Below are positions 44,217 through 54,548 of a stretch of 64,000 nucleotides of DNA, one piece after another. The translations under genes were made by a program, and so were the position numbers. The stretch is from Promethearchaeota archaeon (GTDB lineage: Archaea; Asgardarchaeota; Lokiarchaeia; Sigyniarchaeales; SOKP01), in assembly GCA_016840085.1 (NCBI GenBank), contig JAEOTA010000004.1, positions 79,809-143,808 on the forward strand. Direction: 5' to 3'. The notes below the pieces were generated by a model, which saw nothing but the letters and a program-made list of their open reading frames with translations, was not told the DNA's origin and searched no databases. Within the stretch, counting starts at the first letter, position 1. Each line of letters begins with the position of its first letter.

Positions 44217-47200
44217 GCAATCTCCTCCAAGACTTCTTTTATGTAAGGTGCTGTTGGCGTTTTCCCCGCTGCAATCATTTCAGGCGTGCCAGTTGCAATT
44301 AATCTTCCACCATCATCACCAGCACCTGGACCAAGTTCTATTAACCAATCACATGCTGCCAACAAGTGAGGGTGATGCTCAATAACTACTACAGTATGGC
44401 TATTTTCAACTAATTTATGTAATACATTAATAAGAAGAGAAACATCTTCCATATGTTGTCCTACGGTTGGCTCATCCAAAATATACATCGATTTCTTTAT
44501 ACTCTTTTTACTCAGTTCCTTAGCAACTTTGAGTCTCTGTACTTCTCCGCCAGATAATGTGTATGCAGGTTGGTTTAAAACTAAATATCCTAAACCGACA
44601 TCCTTTACGAACTTCAATTTTCTTTCAATAGATTCTTCTTCCTTGAACAACTCATAAATCTCATCAATAGTCTTATCATTTAATTCAGGAAGTGATACAC
44701 CTTTAACTTTGACTCTCCAAGCATCCATGGAGTAGCCGGTTCCGTTACACACTTCGCACACATCGTAGATGTTTGGTAAGAACCCCATATCCGTCTTTAT
44801 TGTACCATCTCCTTTGCAGACAGTACATTTCTTATTAAGAACTTTTTCACTTAAACCTAATGATATTGCATCTTCACTTTCAGCAAATATCTTGAAGAAA
44901 TTTTTTCTTAAACCAAGGTAATTCATTGGGCTTGTAACACTGGCTCTGGTTTGGTCAATGATTATGGTTTGAGATAATTCACCTTCGATTTTATTATATT
45001 TTCCTGGTTTGATGGGCTCTCTTGCCATTGATGTAGTATGTTTTTTTGGAGATAGTACCCTTCCAATCGTATCTATCAATAGCGTAGATTTACCCGAGCC
45101 TGATACACCGCATATTCCTACTAGAAAACCGTGGGGGATTTCTATTGTTTCTCCTTTCAGATTGTTTTCTTTCGCACCATATATTTTTAACCATTTCTTA
45201 GGAATTCTCTCTTGCTTAATGAAATTAAATTTTTTTTTACCATTCAACCAATTTGCTGTTATTGTGGTTTTCTTTTTAAAATCTATCGGTGAGCCTGTCG
45301 CAACTATTTTACCACCCTCAATTCCAGCTTTTGGACCTAAATCAACAATGTAATCTGCTGATTTAATAAGAAACATATCATGTTCCACCATTAGGATAGT
45401 ATTACCCACATCTCGTAATTCCTCAAGTGCTTCCAATAATGCTTCAAGTTCTGAAGGGTGTAATCCTCTCGAAGGTTCATCCAAAATAATTGTAAGAGAA
45501 GTAAGACCACTACCCAAAACTCCTGCTAATCTGACCCGCTGAGCTTCGCCTGCTGAAAGAGATGCTGCTATTCTATTCAAATGTACATATCCTAACCCTG
45601 TTTTGATTAAGAACTTTAAACGATCTAGGACAGTTTTATGACTATTTTGAATTATAGCGGAAATCTCATGATTTACAGAAATGTCTTCTATGACTTTTAA
45701 CAAATCTACAAAAGGAATTTCACTCAATTGATGCATATTATAACCATTTAAAATGAAAGCTAGAAATTCCGGTCGAAGTTTAGCACCTTTACAACTGTCA
45801 CATGTTTTTATATCAGTATATGTGCCACCAATGTCCCATTCACTTACCCATCCATGGTAAAATCCAATAAATTTCCCTATTCTGGTATATTTTTCTCCTT
45901 TACGGTTCTCATAATGTATTTCCAATGGCTCATCACATCCGTATAAAAATACATCTTGAGCTTCCTTAGATATTTTATTCCAAGGTGTATTAGCTGGATC
46001 AAAATTATAACGTCTTGCAAGTGCTTGAAGAACATAGTATCCCCCATTGAATGGTTTACATAAATATCCCTGTGGAAAAAATCCGGGGGAATACATTGCA
46101 CCCTTACACAATGGTTTTTCCGGATGAATAATTAACTTATCTGGTTTTGGGACATTAATAGTTCCTATACCATGACACTTTCGACAGGCTGCTTGATATG
46201 ATGAAGGATCAAAGTGAACAGGTTTTGGTATTGGTAACCTAATATTACATTTTTCACAAATCCACTCAGTCTTTTTTATCATTGAAGCACCACATTCTGG
46301 ACATATACACTTACCTAGATATGCCAATAAATTCGCAATATGATGGGTAATTTCTGTGGCCTTTCCAATTGTGTTTCTTATGTTGAAATTGCGTGAATGC
46401 ATAGCTTTAGTTGATATAACATGAGAAGTAACACCAAGCCCAGATATTTCGTCTACCATTACTTCAGGACCTTCACGGATCCCCTGACGCTCATACATGG
46501 ATAAAGTTTCAAAGAAGCGACGTTTTGCTTCAGCTTCGATTATATCGCTTACTAAACTAGACTTTCCACTTCCAGAAACTCCTGTGACCACGTTAATTGA
46601 ATTTTTCGGGAATTCGACATCAATTCCTTTTAAATTGTGAATGTGAGCATTTTTGATGGTGATTTTTTTTGATATTTTATTTTTTCCTTTTTTTGAGCTT
46701 GGTATTATTGATTCATCCAATTTCAAGGCTTTGGCTGTTTGTGAATCTTCACACTCCAATAATCCGTCAACTGGACCGGAATAAATTACGTGACCTCCTT
46801 CATCACCTGCTCCAGGACCAAGATCAATAACCCAATCTGCTGTTTTGATAACATCCAAATTATGTTCCACAATAATAACCGTCGCCCTTGCTCTAACTAA
46901 TCTATCCAAGATTTTTAATAAACCCTTCAAATCCTGAGGATGAAGTCCCGTGCTTGGTTCATCTAATATAATAATCTGGCTTTTTAGGGACGATTTTCCT
47001 AAATATTTTGATAATTTGAGACGTTGAGCTTCTCCTCCAGATAGAGAGGGTGAAGGTTGCCCAAGAGATAAGTATCCTAAACCTATATCTTTAAGAGTTC
47101 TTATCATTTCTTTTAAATTTTCTAAATCATTTAATGACAAACGGTTTTCTTTTTCCATTAAGTCAGCTATTTCAGATATAGATAGATCATAGATTTCAGC

Positions 47201-49102
47201 GATAGAATAAGATTTATCATCAAAATCAACTTTAGCGCCAATAATTTCTTCCTTAAATCTTGCTTGTTTGCAGTCTGGACAAGGAACCCAAGATGATGGC
47301 AAGTGACGCATTTTTATTTCCAGAGCACCCATTCCCTTACAAGTTGGGCAAGCACCTTCAGGTCTATTAAATGAAAAATGCGACATACTTAGCCCCGTTT
47401 CTTTCGCATATAGTTTTCTTAAGATTTCCGATATTTTTGTATAGGTAGCAGGATTTGAACGGGGATTTTTTCCAATAGGACTTTGATCAACGATTACTGA
47501 TTTTAAAGAGGGTCCGATAATTTTCTTACAACCAATAGGTTTTTTCTTTTTTAGTGAGGCATGAAGAACTTCTTCGATCAAAGTGCTTTTTCCTGACCCT
47601 GAAACTCCCGTTATCACAGTTAATCGATTTAAAGGAATTTGAACATTTATCTTTTTTAAATTGTGCTTATTTGCTCCTTGGATTTTTAAGAAGAGATTAG
47701 TTTTTGATCTTAATTTAGGCGTGATAACTTTTTTTCTTAAACTAAAAAATTCTCCTGTAGGAGTATTGGATTCCCATAATTCTGAAGGTAAACCTTTAAA
47801 AACAATTGATCCACCACTAGATCCCGCTCCAGGTCCTAAATCAATCGCATAATCCGCAGCTGCAGCTGCAATTCTATCATGTTCTACAAAAATTACAGGT
47901 CCAGGTAATTTGTGAAAAATTGGTAAGAATTTAGTAACATTTGTAACATGTTGACCGATCGTTGGTTCATCGAGTACATGCAAAACATCTTCCAATTGGT
48001 TAATTAAAGTGAGTGCAATCCGTACTCTTTGTGATTCCCCTCGGGATAAAGTAGGAGATGATCGATCTAGCGTTAAATAATCGAGTCCTACTTCTTTTAA
48101 CGCGGTTAATCGTTTTGTTATTTCAGAAAGCAAACGATTCGTAGAAGCTGATAATTTGATATTTTCGAAAAGCTTTAGAGCAGCTTTTACTGAATATCTT
48201 AAGAATTCGGTTATAAGTAGCCCTGAAAAATACACAGAAGAAGCCAATGGATGTAACCCTGTATTATTGCAGTGCTTACAACCCTTTCTTTTACAGAATG
48301 GGCAGCCCATATGAAAATGTTTAGGTTCAACCTGCTTTAACCATGTACCGCATTCCGCGCAAGATGAGATTCCTGTAATCTTCTCGATTCTTTTACCAAT
48401 CTTTATTTGAAGTATATTCGAGCCTAATGCTTGACTTTTTATAGTAATATCTCGTATATATTCAATTGACGTTGAACTATCCACTTGAGCTATTTTAATT
48501 AATAATTTATGGTGATCATGCGGATTGAGTTCAATACCATCCCATTTTTTACCATCTATGTATAAATTCTCTAAAAGAAATTGTTTTGATAAAAGTTTGA
48601 GCAAGGTTTTATGGCTTCCAAACACATTATTTAGCAGTTGACAATAAACAACAACAGAATTTTTAATAGCCAAATTATGAAGATAATCAACTATTTCATC
48701 TTGGGTTAAGATAACTACATTAGCACCACAATTTGGACATTTTCTTATTCCAAATCGTGCATAAAGCAGTCTAAGTAAAGGATGTAACCCTGATGCTGTA
48801 GCTAAAGTAGAATTTGGATTTCTATTTAGCAAATTCTGTCCAACAGCAACCGCGGGACCTAATCCTGTTATTGAAGCTACTTTTGCAGGAGCTAGCTTAT
48901 AAGAAGATCTCTGACTTGACCATTTTCGACTATAACCGAATAATTCAACTAATCGACGATTTGATTCATGATATAATGTATCGAAAACAAGTGACGATTT
49001 CCCTGAACCAGAAATTCCAGTGACAACAGTTAAACCATCTCTGAAGGTGACATCGATGTTTTTTAAGTTATTTTCTCTCGCTCCTTTAATCTCTATTTCC
49101 AT
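44213..49102 (-). CDS. uvrA: Tandem UvrA-like protein with four ABC units
   Basis: At 1629 residues it is almost two UvrAs in one. Walker A motifs (G[I/V]SGSGKS[S/T]) lie near 29, 500, 844 and 1334; ABC signatures (LSRGESQR, LSGGEAQR, LSAGEAQR, LSGGEVQR) near 352, 690, 1182 and 1516; CxxC zinc modules are in each half (CPNCG, CPTCKG, CPECG, CTVCKG). The first half has the long insertion between the zinc pairs where UvrB binds; the second half lacks it. Chlamydial UvrA is, as I recall, a similar fusion. It may form the normal UvrA dimer within one chain. No uvrB or uvrC is here. Confidence 0.88.
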   Translation of the reverse strand: MEIEIKGARENNLKNIDVTFRDGLTVVTGISGSGKSSLVFDTLYHESNRRLVELFGYSRKWSSQRSSYKLAPAKVASITGLGPAVAVGQNLLNRNPNSTLATASGLHPLLRLLYARFGIRKCPNCGANVVILTQDEIVDYLHNLAIKNSVVVYCQLLNNVFGSHKTLLKLLSKQFLLENLYIDGKKWDGIELNPHDHHKLLIKIAQVDSSTSIEYIRDITIKSQALGSNILQIKIGKRIEKITGISSCAECGTWLKQVEPKHFHMGCPFCKRKGCKHCNNTGLHPLASSVYFSGLLITEFLRYSVKAALKLFENIKLSASTNRLLSEITKRLTALKEVGLDYLTLDRSSPTLSRGESQRVRIALTLINQLEDVLHVLDEPTIGQHVTNVTKFLPIFHKLPGPVIFVEHDRIAAAAADYAIDLGPGAGSSGGSIVFKGLPSELWESNTPTGEFFSLRKKVITPKLRSKTNLFLKIQGANKHNLKKINVQIPLNRLTVITGVSGSGKSTLIEEVLHASLKKKKPIGCKKIIGPSLKSVIVDQSPIGKNPRSNPATYTKISEILRKLYAKETGLSMSHFSFNRPEGACPTCKGMGALEIKMRHLPSSWVPCPDCKQARFKEEIIGAKVDFDDKSYSIAEIYDLSISEIADLMEKENRLSLNDLENLKEMIRTLKDIGLGYLSLGQPSPSLSGGEAQRLKLSKYLGKSSLKSQIIILDEPSTGLHPQDLKGLLKILDRLVRARATVIIVEHNLDVIKTADWVIDLGPGAGDEGGHVIYSGPVDGLLECEDSQTAKALKLDESIIPSSKKGKNKISKKITIKNAHIHNLKGIDVEFPKNSINVVTGVSGSGKSSLVSDIIEAEAKRRFFETLSMYERQGIREGPEVMVDEISGLGVTSHVISTKAMHSRNFNIRNTIGKATEITHHIANLLAYLGKCICPECGASMIKKTEWICEKCNIRLPIPKPVHFDPSSYQAACRKCHGIGTINVPKPDKLIIHPEKPLCKGAMYSPGFFPQGYLCKPFNGGYYVLQALARRYNFDPANTPWNKISKEAQDVFLYGCDEPLEIHYENRKGEKYTRIGKFIGFYHGWVSEWDIGGTYTDIKTCDSCKGAKLRPEFLAFILNGYNMHQLSEIPFVDLLKVIEDISVNHEISAIIQNSHKTVLDRLKFLIKTGLGYVHLNRIAASLSAGEAQRVRLAGVLGSGLTSLTIILDEPSRGLHPSELEALLEALEELRDVGNTILMVEHDMFLIKSADYIVDLGPKAGIEGGKIVATGSPIDFKKKTTITANWLNGKKKFNFIKQERIPKKWLKIYGAKENNLKGETIEIPHGFLVGICGVSGSGKSTLLIDTIGRVLSPKKHTTSMAREPIKPGKYNKIEGELSQTIIIDQTRASVTSPMNYLGLRKNFFKIFAESEDAISLGLSEKVLNKKCTVCKGDGTIKTDMGFLPNIYDVCEVCNGTGYSMDAWRVKVKGVSLPELNDKTIDEIYELFKEEESIERKLKFVKDVGLGYLVLNQPAYTLSGGEVQRLKVAKELSKKSIKKSMYILDEPTVGQHMEDVSLLINVLHKLVENSHTVVVIEHHPHLLAACDWLIELGPGAGDDGGRLIATGTPEMIAAGKTPTAPYIKEVLEEIA

Positions 49103-49159
49103 TTATTGTCTTGATAATTTTTATGGATACTAACTTAAATATTTTTTAAAATACATAAA

Positions 49160-51661
49160 TTAATTTAAATAAAACCCCGTATTGGAATTTTGATTGTTTT
49201 TGATTTCTTCAGGAGTTCCACTCGCAATTACTTCTCCTCCCTTTGGTCCTCCTTCAGGACCTAATTCTATAAGATAATCACAATAAAACAAGATATCGGG
49301 GTCGTGTTCTATGATTATCACACTATTTCCATCTTGTACTAGTTGTTCAAGTAATTCCATCAGTTTTACAGCATCAAAAAATGATAAACCAACTGTAGGT
49401 TCATCTAGAATATACAAGGAATTTCCCTTACGTGCCTTTCCTAATTCCTTTGCCAATTTTACACGCTGGGCTTCACCTCCACTCAAAGTTGGAGCAGGTT
49501 GTCCAAGCGTCATATATCCCATACCGATCTCATCAAGGATTTTTAATACTATTGATATATTTGGGTGGGATTTAAATAGTTCTAATGCTTCACTTACTGT
49601 CATATCTAAAACCTCTGAAATTGTATGATCTTTATATTTAACCTCTAAGATTTCTGGTTTATACCTTAGACCTTTACATTCTTTACAAAGGATAGTAAAA
49701 CTACTGAGAAATGAAATTTGCAAATCTTGTTCACCAGTACCTTTACAATTAGGACACCTACCATTATCGGAATTATAAGAAAAATGTCCCGCCTTATAGT
49801 TTCTCTTTTTAGCTTCAGGTGTTTTGGCAAATAAATTTCTAATTTTATCCCAAATACCAATGAAAGAGCATGGCGTCGATGTTTTTACTCTAGATATTGG
49901 TTTTTGATTAACTACAATAACCTCATCCACATATTCCCATCCTTCTATAATCCCAGAATATTCTAAAAGGTCTTCGCCATTTTCTTCTTCTTCCTCATTG
50001 GTATTGTCCTTCTTTTTTTGTTCTTTTTTTGTTCCTCTTTTAAAGTGAGGTTTTAATAAAGGAACCAATGTATCTAATATGAGAGAACTTTTACCGGAGC
50101 CTGATACACCTGCGATCCCTATCATTACTCCTAAGGGTATTTTTACAGTAATATCTTTTAAATTATTAGTATTAGCATTTCTTAAGATTAAGTAATTGGT
50201 TGTTTTATCGATGATTCGTCGTGTTTCAGTTTCTTTATTTGGTAATTTAATATTCCCCGCTAGAAATTGACCCGTATATGAATTTTTTACTTTTACAATC
50301 CCTTCAAGTGAACCTTGATACACTATTTCTCCACCGTTCACACCTGCGCCTGGACCAATATCAATCACCTCCTCAGCAATATTTATAAAATGCTTATCAT
50401 GCTCAACAATAATGACAGTATTTCCTAAATCTTTCAATTTTTTTAATATATTAATTAATGATTCCTTTTCTTGTTCATGTAAACTCATACTGGGTTCATC
50501 TAATATATAAATAAGGGAATCAAGACCACTATCTAAATGTATCATGAGCGATAATCGCTGAAGTTCCCCACCACTCAATGTAGGTAAGGAACGATGTAAA
50601 TGTAGATAGGAAAGACCAACATTTATCATACTTTTTAAACTTTCTAATAGACTATCTAACATTGATTTACCTTGTGGACTTTTCACATGCTTTTCATCTA
50701 TGTTTTCTAAAAATTCTTTCAATTCATCAATAGTCATCATTGCTAGTTCTCCTATGTGTTTATCTCCAATTTTTATCTCTCTTGCTTGATCATTTATACG
50801 ATACCCATCACATTCGTCACATTTTTGCTTTACCATGAAATTTTTATGGATCTTATTTTGTCTATAAGTACTTTTACTTTCGATTAAAGCCCTTTTAATA
50901 TGTGGAATAATTCCCTCAAATACACGTTCCAACTCTCCACTAAAGGTTTTTGATTCCCATTGAAATTTAAGCTTTCTTCCACTTCCATATAAAAAAACTC
51001 GCTTAACATCCTCAGGTAAATCCTTATAGGATATGTTAATATCAAAATTATAAAATCTCGGTAATTGTTCGACAAATCGAATTTGATCTGCAAATACTCC
51101 TGATCCTGCTCTCGTAATTTGTATAAGATTTCTATTATAATCTTGCACTATCATTTCTTCTGTAATATTTAAAGTATAACCCCTCCCTTTACAATTCAAA
51201 CACATGCCAGAAGGTTCATTAAATGAAAAATGTTTAATTTGCTTTCTTTCTATAATCATTCCACATAAATCACACTCTAAATTATCATTAACAGGTTCTT
51301 TACAAATCGGACAGATTAAGACTCCTTCAGTAGCATATAGCATTCTCAGTAGTCCATAAATCCCTGTTTTAGTTCCAACAGTAGAACGTGGATTAAATAC
51401 ACGTGTGGTTCTCTGTTCCACTGCAACTGTTGGACTTAATCCTTCAATCATATCAAATGGTTTCTCATCCTCAAATTTTGGGGGAAACCCAATTGATTGA
51501 AGATATCTGTTCATCCCTTCATCGAATATAATATCAAATGCCAAACTAGATTTACCCGAACCTGAGACCCCAGTAATAAGTATTATTTTTCCTTTAGGTA
51601 TATTTACGTTGATATTCTTAAGATTATGGATCCTTGCGCCTATAACTTTAATTTCATCCAT
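49160..51661 (-). CDS. uvrA: UvrA-like ABC protein (UvrA2/DrrC type)
   Basis: From ATG 51661 (MDEIKVIGARIHNLK) it has 833 residues; the longer frame to 51715 overlaps the methyltransferase and is not needed. There are two ABC units: GVSGSGKSS near 34 and 522, LSGGE signatures near 364 and 727, and zinc CxxC groups (CPICKEP, CDLC, CPNCKG). The UvrB-binding insertion is absent, as in UvrA2 and drug-resistance DrrC proteins. A charged EEEEENGED linker (about 560-575) is unusual. It probably confers resistance to or detection of DNA-binding agents rather than core repair. Confidence 0.88.
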   Translation of the reverse strand: MDEIKVIGARIHNLKNINVNIPKGKIILITGVSGSGKSSLAFDIIFDEGMNRYLQSIGFPPKFEDEKPFDMIEGLSPTVAVEQRTTRVFNPRSTVGTKTGIYGLLRMLYATEGVLICPICKEPVNDNLECDLCGMIIERKQIKHFSFNEPSGMCLNCKGRGYTLNITEEMIVQDYNRNLIQITRAGSGVFADQIRFVEQLPRFYNFDINISYKDLPEDVKRVFLYGSGRKLKFQWESKTFSGELERVFEGIIPHIKRALIESKSTYRQNKIHKNFMVKQKCDECDGYRINDQAREIKIGDKHIGELAMMTIDELKEFLENIDEKHVKSPQGKSMLDSLLESLKSMINVGLSYLHLHRSLPTLSGGELQRLSLMIHLDSGLDSLIYILDEPSMSLHEQEKESLINILKKLKDLGNTVIIVEHDKHFINIAEEVIDIGPGAGVNGGEIVYQGSLEGIVKVKNSYTGQFLAGNIKLPNKETETRRIIDKTTNYLILRNANTNNLKDITVKIPLGVMIGIAGVSGSGKSSLILDTLVPLLKPHFKRGTKKEQKKKDNTNEEEEENGEDLLEYSGIIEGWEYVDEVIVVNQKPISRVKTSTPCSFIGIWDKIRNLFAKTPEAKKRNYKAGHFSYNSDNGRCPNCKGTGEQDLQISFLSSFTILCKECKGLRYKPEILEVKYKDHTISEVLDMTVSEALELFKSHPNISIVLKILDEIGMGYMTLGQPAPTLSGGEAQRVKLAKELGKARKGNSLYILDEPTVGLSFFDAVKLMELLEQLVQDGNSVIIIEHDPDILFYCDYLIELGPEGGPKGGEVIASGTPEEIKNNQNSNTGFYLN

Positions 51662-51681
51662 TTTTTCATACTTCTCTTCTA

Positions 51682-52353
51682 CTATTTGATTTTTTGCAAT
51701 ATGTAAGTTACACAATCAAATCCCGCAGGATCTTTCTTGACCATTTCTATTTCCATTACATGACGTTTAATTTCTTCAATATCATCGAGATTATCATACT
51801 TTTTACGTAAAATATTAATCTTTTCCTCCAAGGGGGAATAATATTGCATCCACCAGCATTCTCTTTCCCAAGGTATTTGCTTGATGAGCTTGAAGCCAAA
51901 TTTAGGGAAATGCTTGAGCTTCCTATTTGCCCAGTTATTCGCTTCACCTGTAACCATAAAACCATTCAATTTCAGGACCCTATTACATTCTGTTAAGGCT
52001 CTTGTGAGATCAAGTAAATGTATAACTCCTTCCTCCCAAATGATATCAAAACTCCCATCCTCAAATTTTGTATCATATACTGAACGATTATACACTTTGA
52101 CCCTGTCTGAAAGACCTTCTTGCTTAATCTTAAGATTTAGTTTATCCAAGGCTCCTTGATCAATATCAATTCCAGTTACCTCACCATTACTTAACTTCGC
52201 TAACTCTAAAGTAGGCATTCCCGTACCGCATCCAATATCGAGGATACGAGGTTTGTTTCTCTCTGGAATACTTTCAAATGCTTTTCTCGTATATTTGAGA
52301 AAAACTGAGCGAAATCCTTCAGCATCAAGTTCCCTTAATATTTCTTCAGACAT
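51682..52353 (-). CDS. SAM-dependent methyltransferase (UvrA cluster)
   Basis: A 223-residue class I methyltransferase: RILDIGCGTGMPTLELAKLS, VTGIDIDQGALDKLN, FDIIWEEGVIHLLDL and CNRVLKLNGFMV. The C-terminal 80 residues include a Trp-rich WERECWWMQYYSPLE stretch and likely bind substrate. It lies 20 bases before the chosen UvrA2 start and is co-directional with it. A role in modifying a toxic compound would suit the neighbours; this is inference. Confidence 0.82.
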   Translation of the reverse strand: MSEEILRELDAEGFRSVFLKYTRKAFESIPERNKPRILDIGCGTGMPTLELAKLSNGEVTGIDIDQGALDKLNLKIKQEGLSDRVKVYNRSVYDTKFEDGSFDIIWEEGVIHLLDLTRALTECNRVLKLNGFMVTGEANNWANRKLKHFPKFGFKLIKQIPWERECWWMQYYSPLEEKINILRKKYDNLDDIEEIKRHVMEIEMVKKDPAGFDCVTYILQKIK

Positions 52354-52415
52354 TTTCTCTTCATTCTTCCTTTATAATATTATAAATTTTCCACTTGTTC
52401 CACATATTTTTAATA

Positions 52416-52847
52416 TTAATATGTTTTATTTGGATTAATTCTCTTACTACAATTATAGCATTCCATATCGTGAACGCAAATTTCTCCCCCACATTCAGGG
52501 CAAGTATAGAGATCTACTTGCTCTTTTAACCATTTTTCGGTCCCTATCTCTTCAATTCTTTTTAAGTTATTAATCATATTAACATTATATTTTTCTTGAT
52601 AATGAAAATTAATTTTTTTTAAATTTTGACAAGGAAATTTATTACATTCATAGCAAAACTCAATTTGCTTGTTTCTTAAAAGTGAACAATCTCTTCTGAT
52701 AAAAGCACAGTTTTTATTTCTGATTCTACATCCTTTACATCCTATTTTATAACCTCTCTCTTCAAGCAAATCCTTTTTCCAGAGAAGATATTGTCTACAA
52801 GCTCCACAATATATTCCACATGGAGCTAATAAATTATTATCTACCAT
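52416..52847 (-). CDS. DUF3795-like zinc protein
   Basis: Begins APCGIYCGACRQYLLWKK, then CKGCRIRNKNCAFIRRDC, FCYECNKFPC, and a C-terminal zinc ribbon CPECGGEICVHDMECYNC. This is DUF3795, frequent in methanogens and Bacteroidetes, with an added ribbon. About 16 Cys probably bind several zinc ions or an Fe-S cluster. Function unknown. It lies between the BtrH-like and methyltransferase genes on the same strand. Confidence 0.82.
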   Translation of the reverse strand: MVDNNLLAPCGIYCGACRQYLLWKKDLLEERGYKIGCKGCRIRNKNCAFIRRDCSLLRNKQIEFCYECNKFPCQNLKKINFHYQEKYNVNMINNLKRIEEIGTEKWLKEQVDLYTCPECGGEICVHDMECYNCSKRINPNKTY

Positions 52848-52858
52848 CTTAACCTCAT

Positions 52859-53992
52859 TTAAATCTTTATTTTTGATAATATTTTGAATAAATCTTCTTC
52901 TTTTGAGAGAATGTTGAGGGCTATATTATGTAATTCACTCAAATCTACATGGTTTAAACAATCGTCTTTGTATTCATACGCGGCATATTTTAAAGTTTCT
53001 GCGATCAAAGACCAATTTTTAGCTGAATCATCAATAATGGGAATAGTATCTTCGACAATCTTGAATTCGTCAATTGTCCACGCTCTTGAGCCTTCTTTTA
53101 ACTCTGGATGGGTCAATAATTCTTCAAGGTATTTTTTATATAAATTTCTAAATAATGCACCCCCAGTCCCCCAAGTTTCAATATAACCATGTATCAATTC
53201 AAACATTAATCTTGCACGCGAGATTGTGTTCCCTTCTGGATCCATCGTTTCACCTTGTAATTTGATTTTCCATTCTGGAATTGAACGTGTTAATAATTTT
53301 AACCCTTGAATACCGTTATTATTCATTGAGGGACGCAACATATTATTTACTACTTTTTGTATTGCAAGTTTAACCCCTGCAGCTAAAGGAGGATGCTTTC
53401 CATCTGCTCTTTTTTGCATAGAAAATTGAGTGTTTTTCGGGTGCATAAATTTTGGTCCATATTCAGAACTTCGACCTCTCTTTAATTGCTCTATCGTAAC
53501 CTCTTTCAATCCTTCAAATTCAGAATCTCCTACAAAGACAATCCCTTTTTCCTCATCATATCCAGCCAATGTGATTGCATGTCCACCGAAGTGAAAATTT
53601 CCTTCTTGTTCGAAATAAGGTAAATATCCTAAGTCAATTTGAATAATTAATGGTATATCTTGATTAAGTAATTTTTTTGATTCTTCCCATGCTTTATTAG
53701 CACTAGAAAAAGACTGTTTTCTTAATATAATTCCTAGTAAACGGCATGCTAATGAGTTAGGTTCAATAGTACCTTGCTTACCTCCCAAGAAAAAAGGTAC
53801 ATCTGATTCTGGAATAAAAGATACGCTACTTGTAGTATCCAAAAAACCAAATCCCAATGTGGCATCTAAACCAAATACCATTTGTTCTGACATTGGAAAG
53901 CTATAAAATTCAAAAAGATCTCTCATTGAGGAAGATTCACAATGATTTCCAACTCGGTGGACAAATCTATTTATCTTGTGTTTTTGAACCAA
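52859..53992 (-). CDS. BtrH-like acyl transferase/cysteine-protease-fold protein
   Basis: A 377-residue protein with the BtrH N-terminal domain (HCESSSMRDLF with the probable nucleophile Cys18; GGHAITLAGYD with His138) and a DUF4872-like C-terminal half. BtrH transfers an amino-acyl side chain in butirosin synthesis; other members act in peptide or aminoglycoside-type tailoring. The TTG start at 53992 has a GAGGG site ahead of it and overlaps the PadR gene by 26 bases. It suggests a small-molecule or peptide modification function in this cluster. Confidence 0.78.
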   Translation of the reverse strand: MVQKHKINRFVHRVGNHCESSSMRDLFEFYSFPMSEQMVFGLDATLGFGFLDTTSSVSFIPESDVPFFLGGKQGTIEPNSLACRLLGIILRKQSFSSANKAWEESKKLLNQDIPLIIQIDLGYLPYFEQEGNFHFGGHAITLAGYDEEKGIVFVGDSEFEGLKEVTIEQLKRGRSSEYGPKFMHPKNTQFSMQKRADGKHPPLAAGVKLAIQKVVNNMLRPSMNNNGIQGLKLLTRSIPEWKIKLQGETMDPEGNTISRARLMFELIHGYIETWGTGGALFRNLYKKYLEELLTHPELKEGSRAWTIDEFKIVEDTIPIIDDSAKNWSLIAETLKYAAYEYKDDCLNHVDLSELHNIALNILSKEEDLFKILSKIKI

Positions 53993-54548
53993 TATTACCC
54001 TCTTCTTTTTTAATTTCTCCTAACACCCAATTCAAAAATTCAATGTCGATTCCTAATATTTTAATAGGATGTACAAAAAGACCTCTTACGTTTAACGGCA
54101 TATGGGAATTTTTTTCTAACATATCTTCTAATTCCTTTTTATGCTTCTTTATTTTATTTAAAGAACTATTAATTGCTTCAATTTGCTGTTCATTAGTTAA
54201 TATAGGGAGCAAGGAAAACGCAACGTAAAAGTCTTCGTCTTTCTTTCCTATAAAATCTTTAAGAATATTGTAGACATTCTCCTTAAGAGTTTTAAATCCA
54301 TTTTCCGAAATTGAATATACTTTACGAATTCTATTATCAACTTCTTCTCTATAGGACTCAACTAATCCATTTTTTTCTAAATTATTCAAATCATTATATA
54401 TTGATGATTTTCCAATACTAGTCCAATCTCTCATTCCTCTTTCATCAATTCTTTGATTAATACTGTAAGCATGACTGGGATATTCTGCTATCAGACCTAA
54501 AACAACAAATTCGCGATGATTTAATTCATAAATTTCTTCTGAAGCCAT
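53967..54548 (-). CDS. PadR-family transcriptional regulator
   Basis: A 193-residue regulator. The winged helix reads FVVLGLIAEYPSHAYSINQRI, then IGKSSIYNDLNNLEKNGLV and the wing RKVYSISENG, followed by a helical dimerisation region with a KIKKHKKELEDML coil. It leads the BtrH-DUF3795-methyltransferase-UvrA cluster and is probably its repressor, by analogy with PadR proteins that control drug-response genes. A set of AATATTC/GAATATT boxes lies before it. Confidence 0.88.
   Translation of the reverse strand: MASEEIYELNHREFVVLGLIAEYPSHAYSINQRIDERGMRDWTSIGKSSIYNDLNNLEKNGLVESYREEVDNRIRKVYSISENGFKTLKENVYNILKDFIGKKDEDFYVAFSLLPILTNEQQIEAINSSLNKIKKHKKELEDMLEKNSHMPLNVRGLFVHPIKILGIDIEFLNWVLGEIKKEEGNIGSKTQDK

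Noticed and set aside
49981-50040. Low-complexity Lys/Glu region in the second UvrA-like gene as a frameshift or repeat insertion
   Set aside because: The frame is intact and it lies in a surface linker between the two ABC units.
51662-51715. N-terminal 18 residues of the second UvrA-like frame
   Set aside because: They overlap the methyltransferase end; UvrA homology starts at MDEIKVIGARIHNLK.
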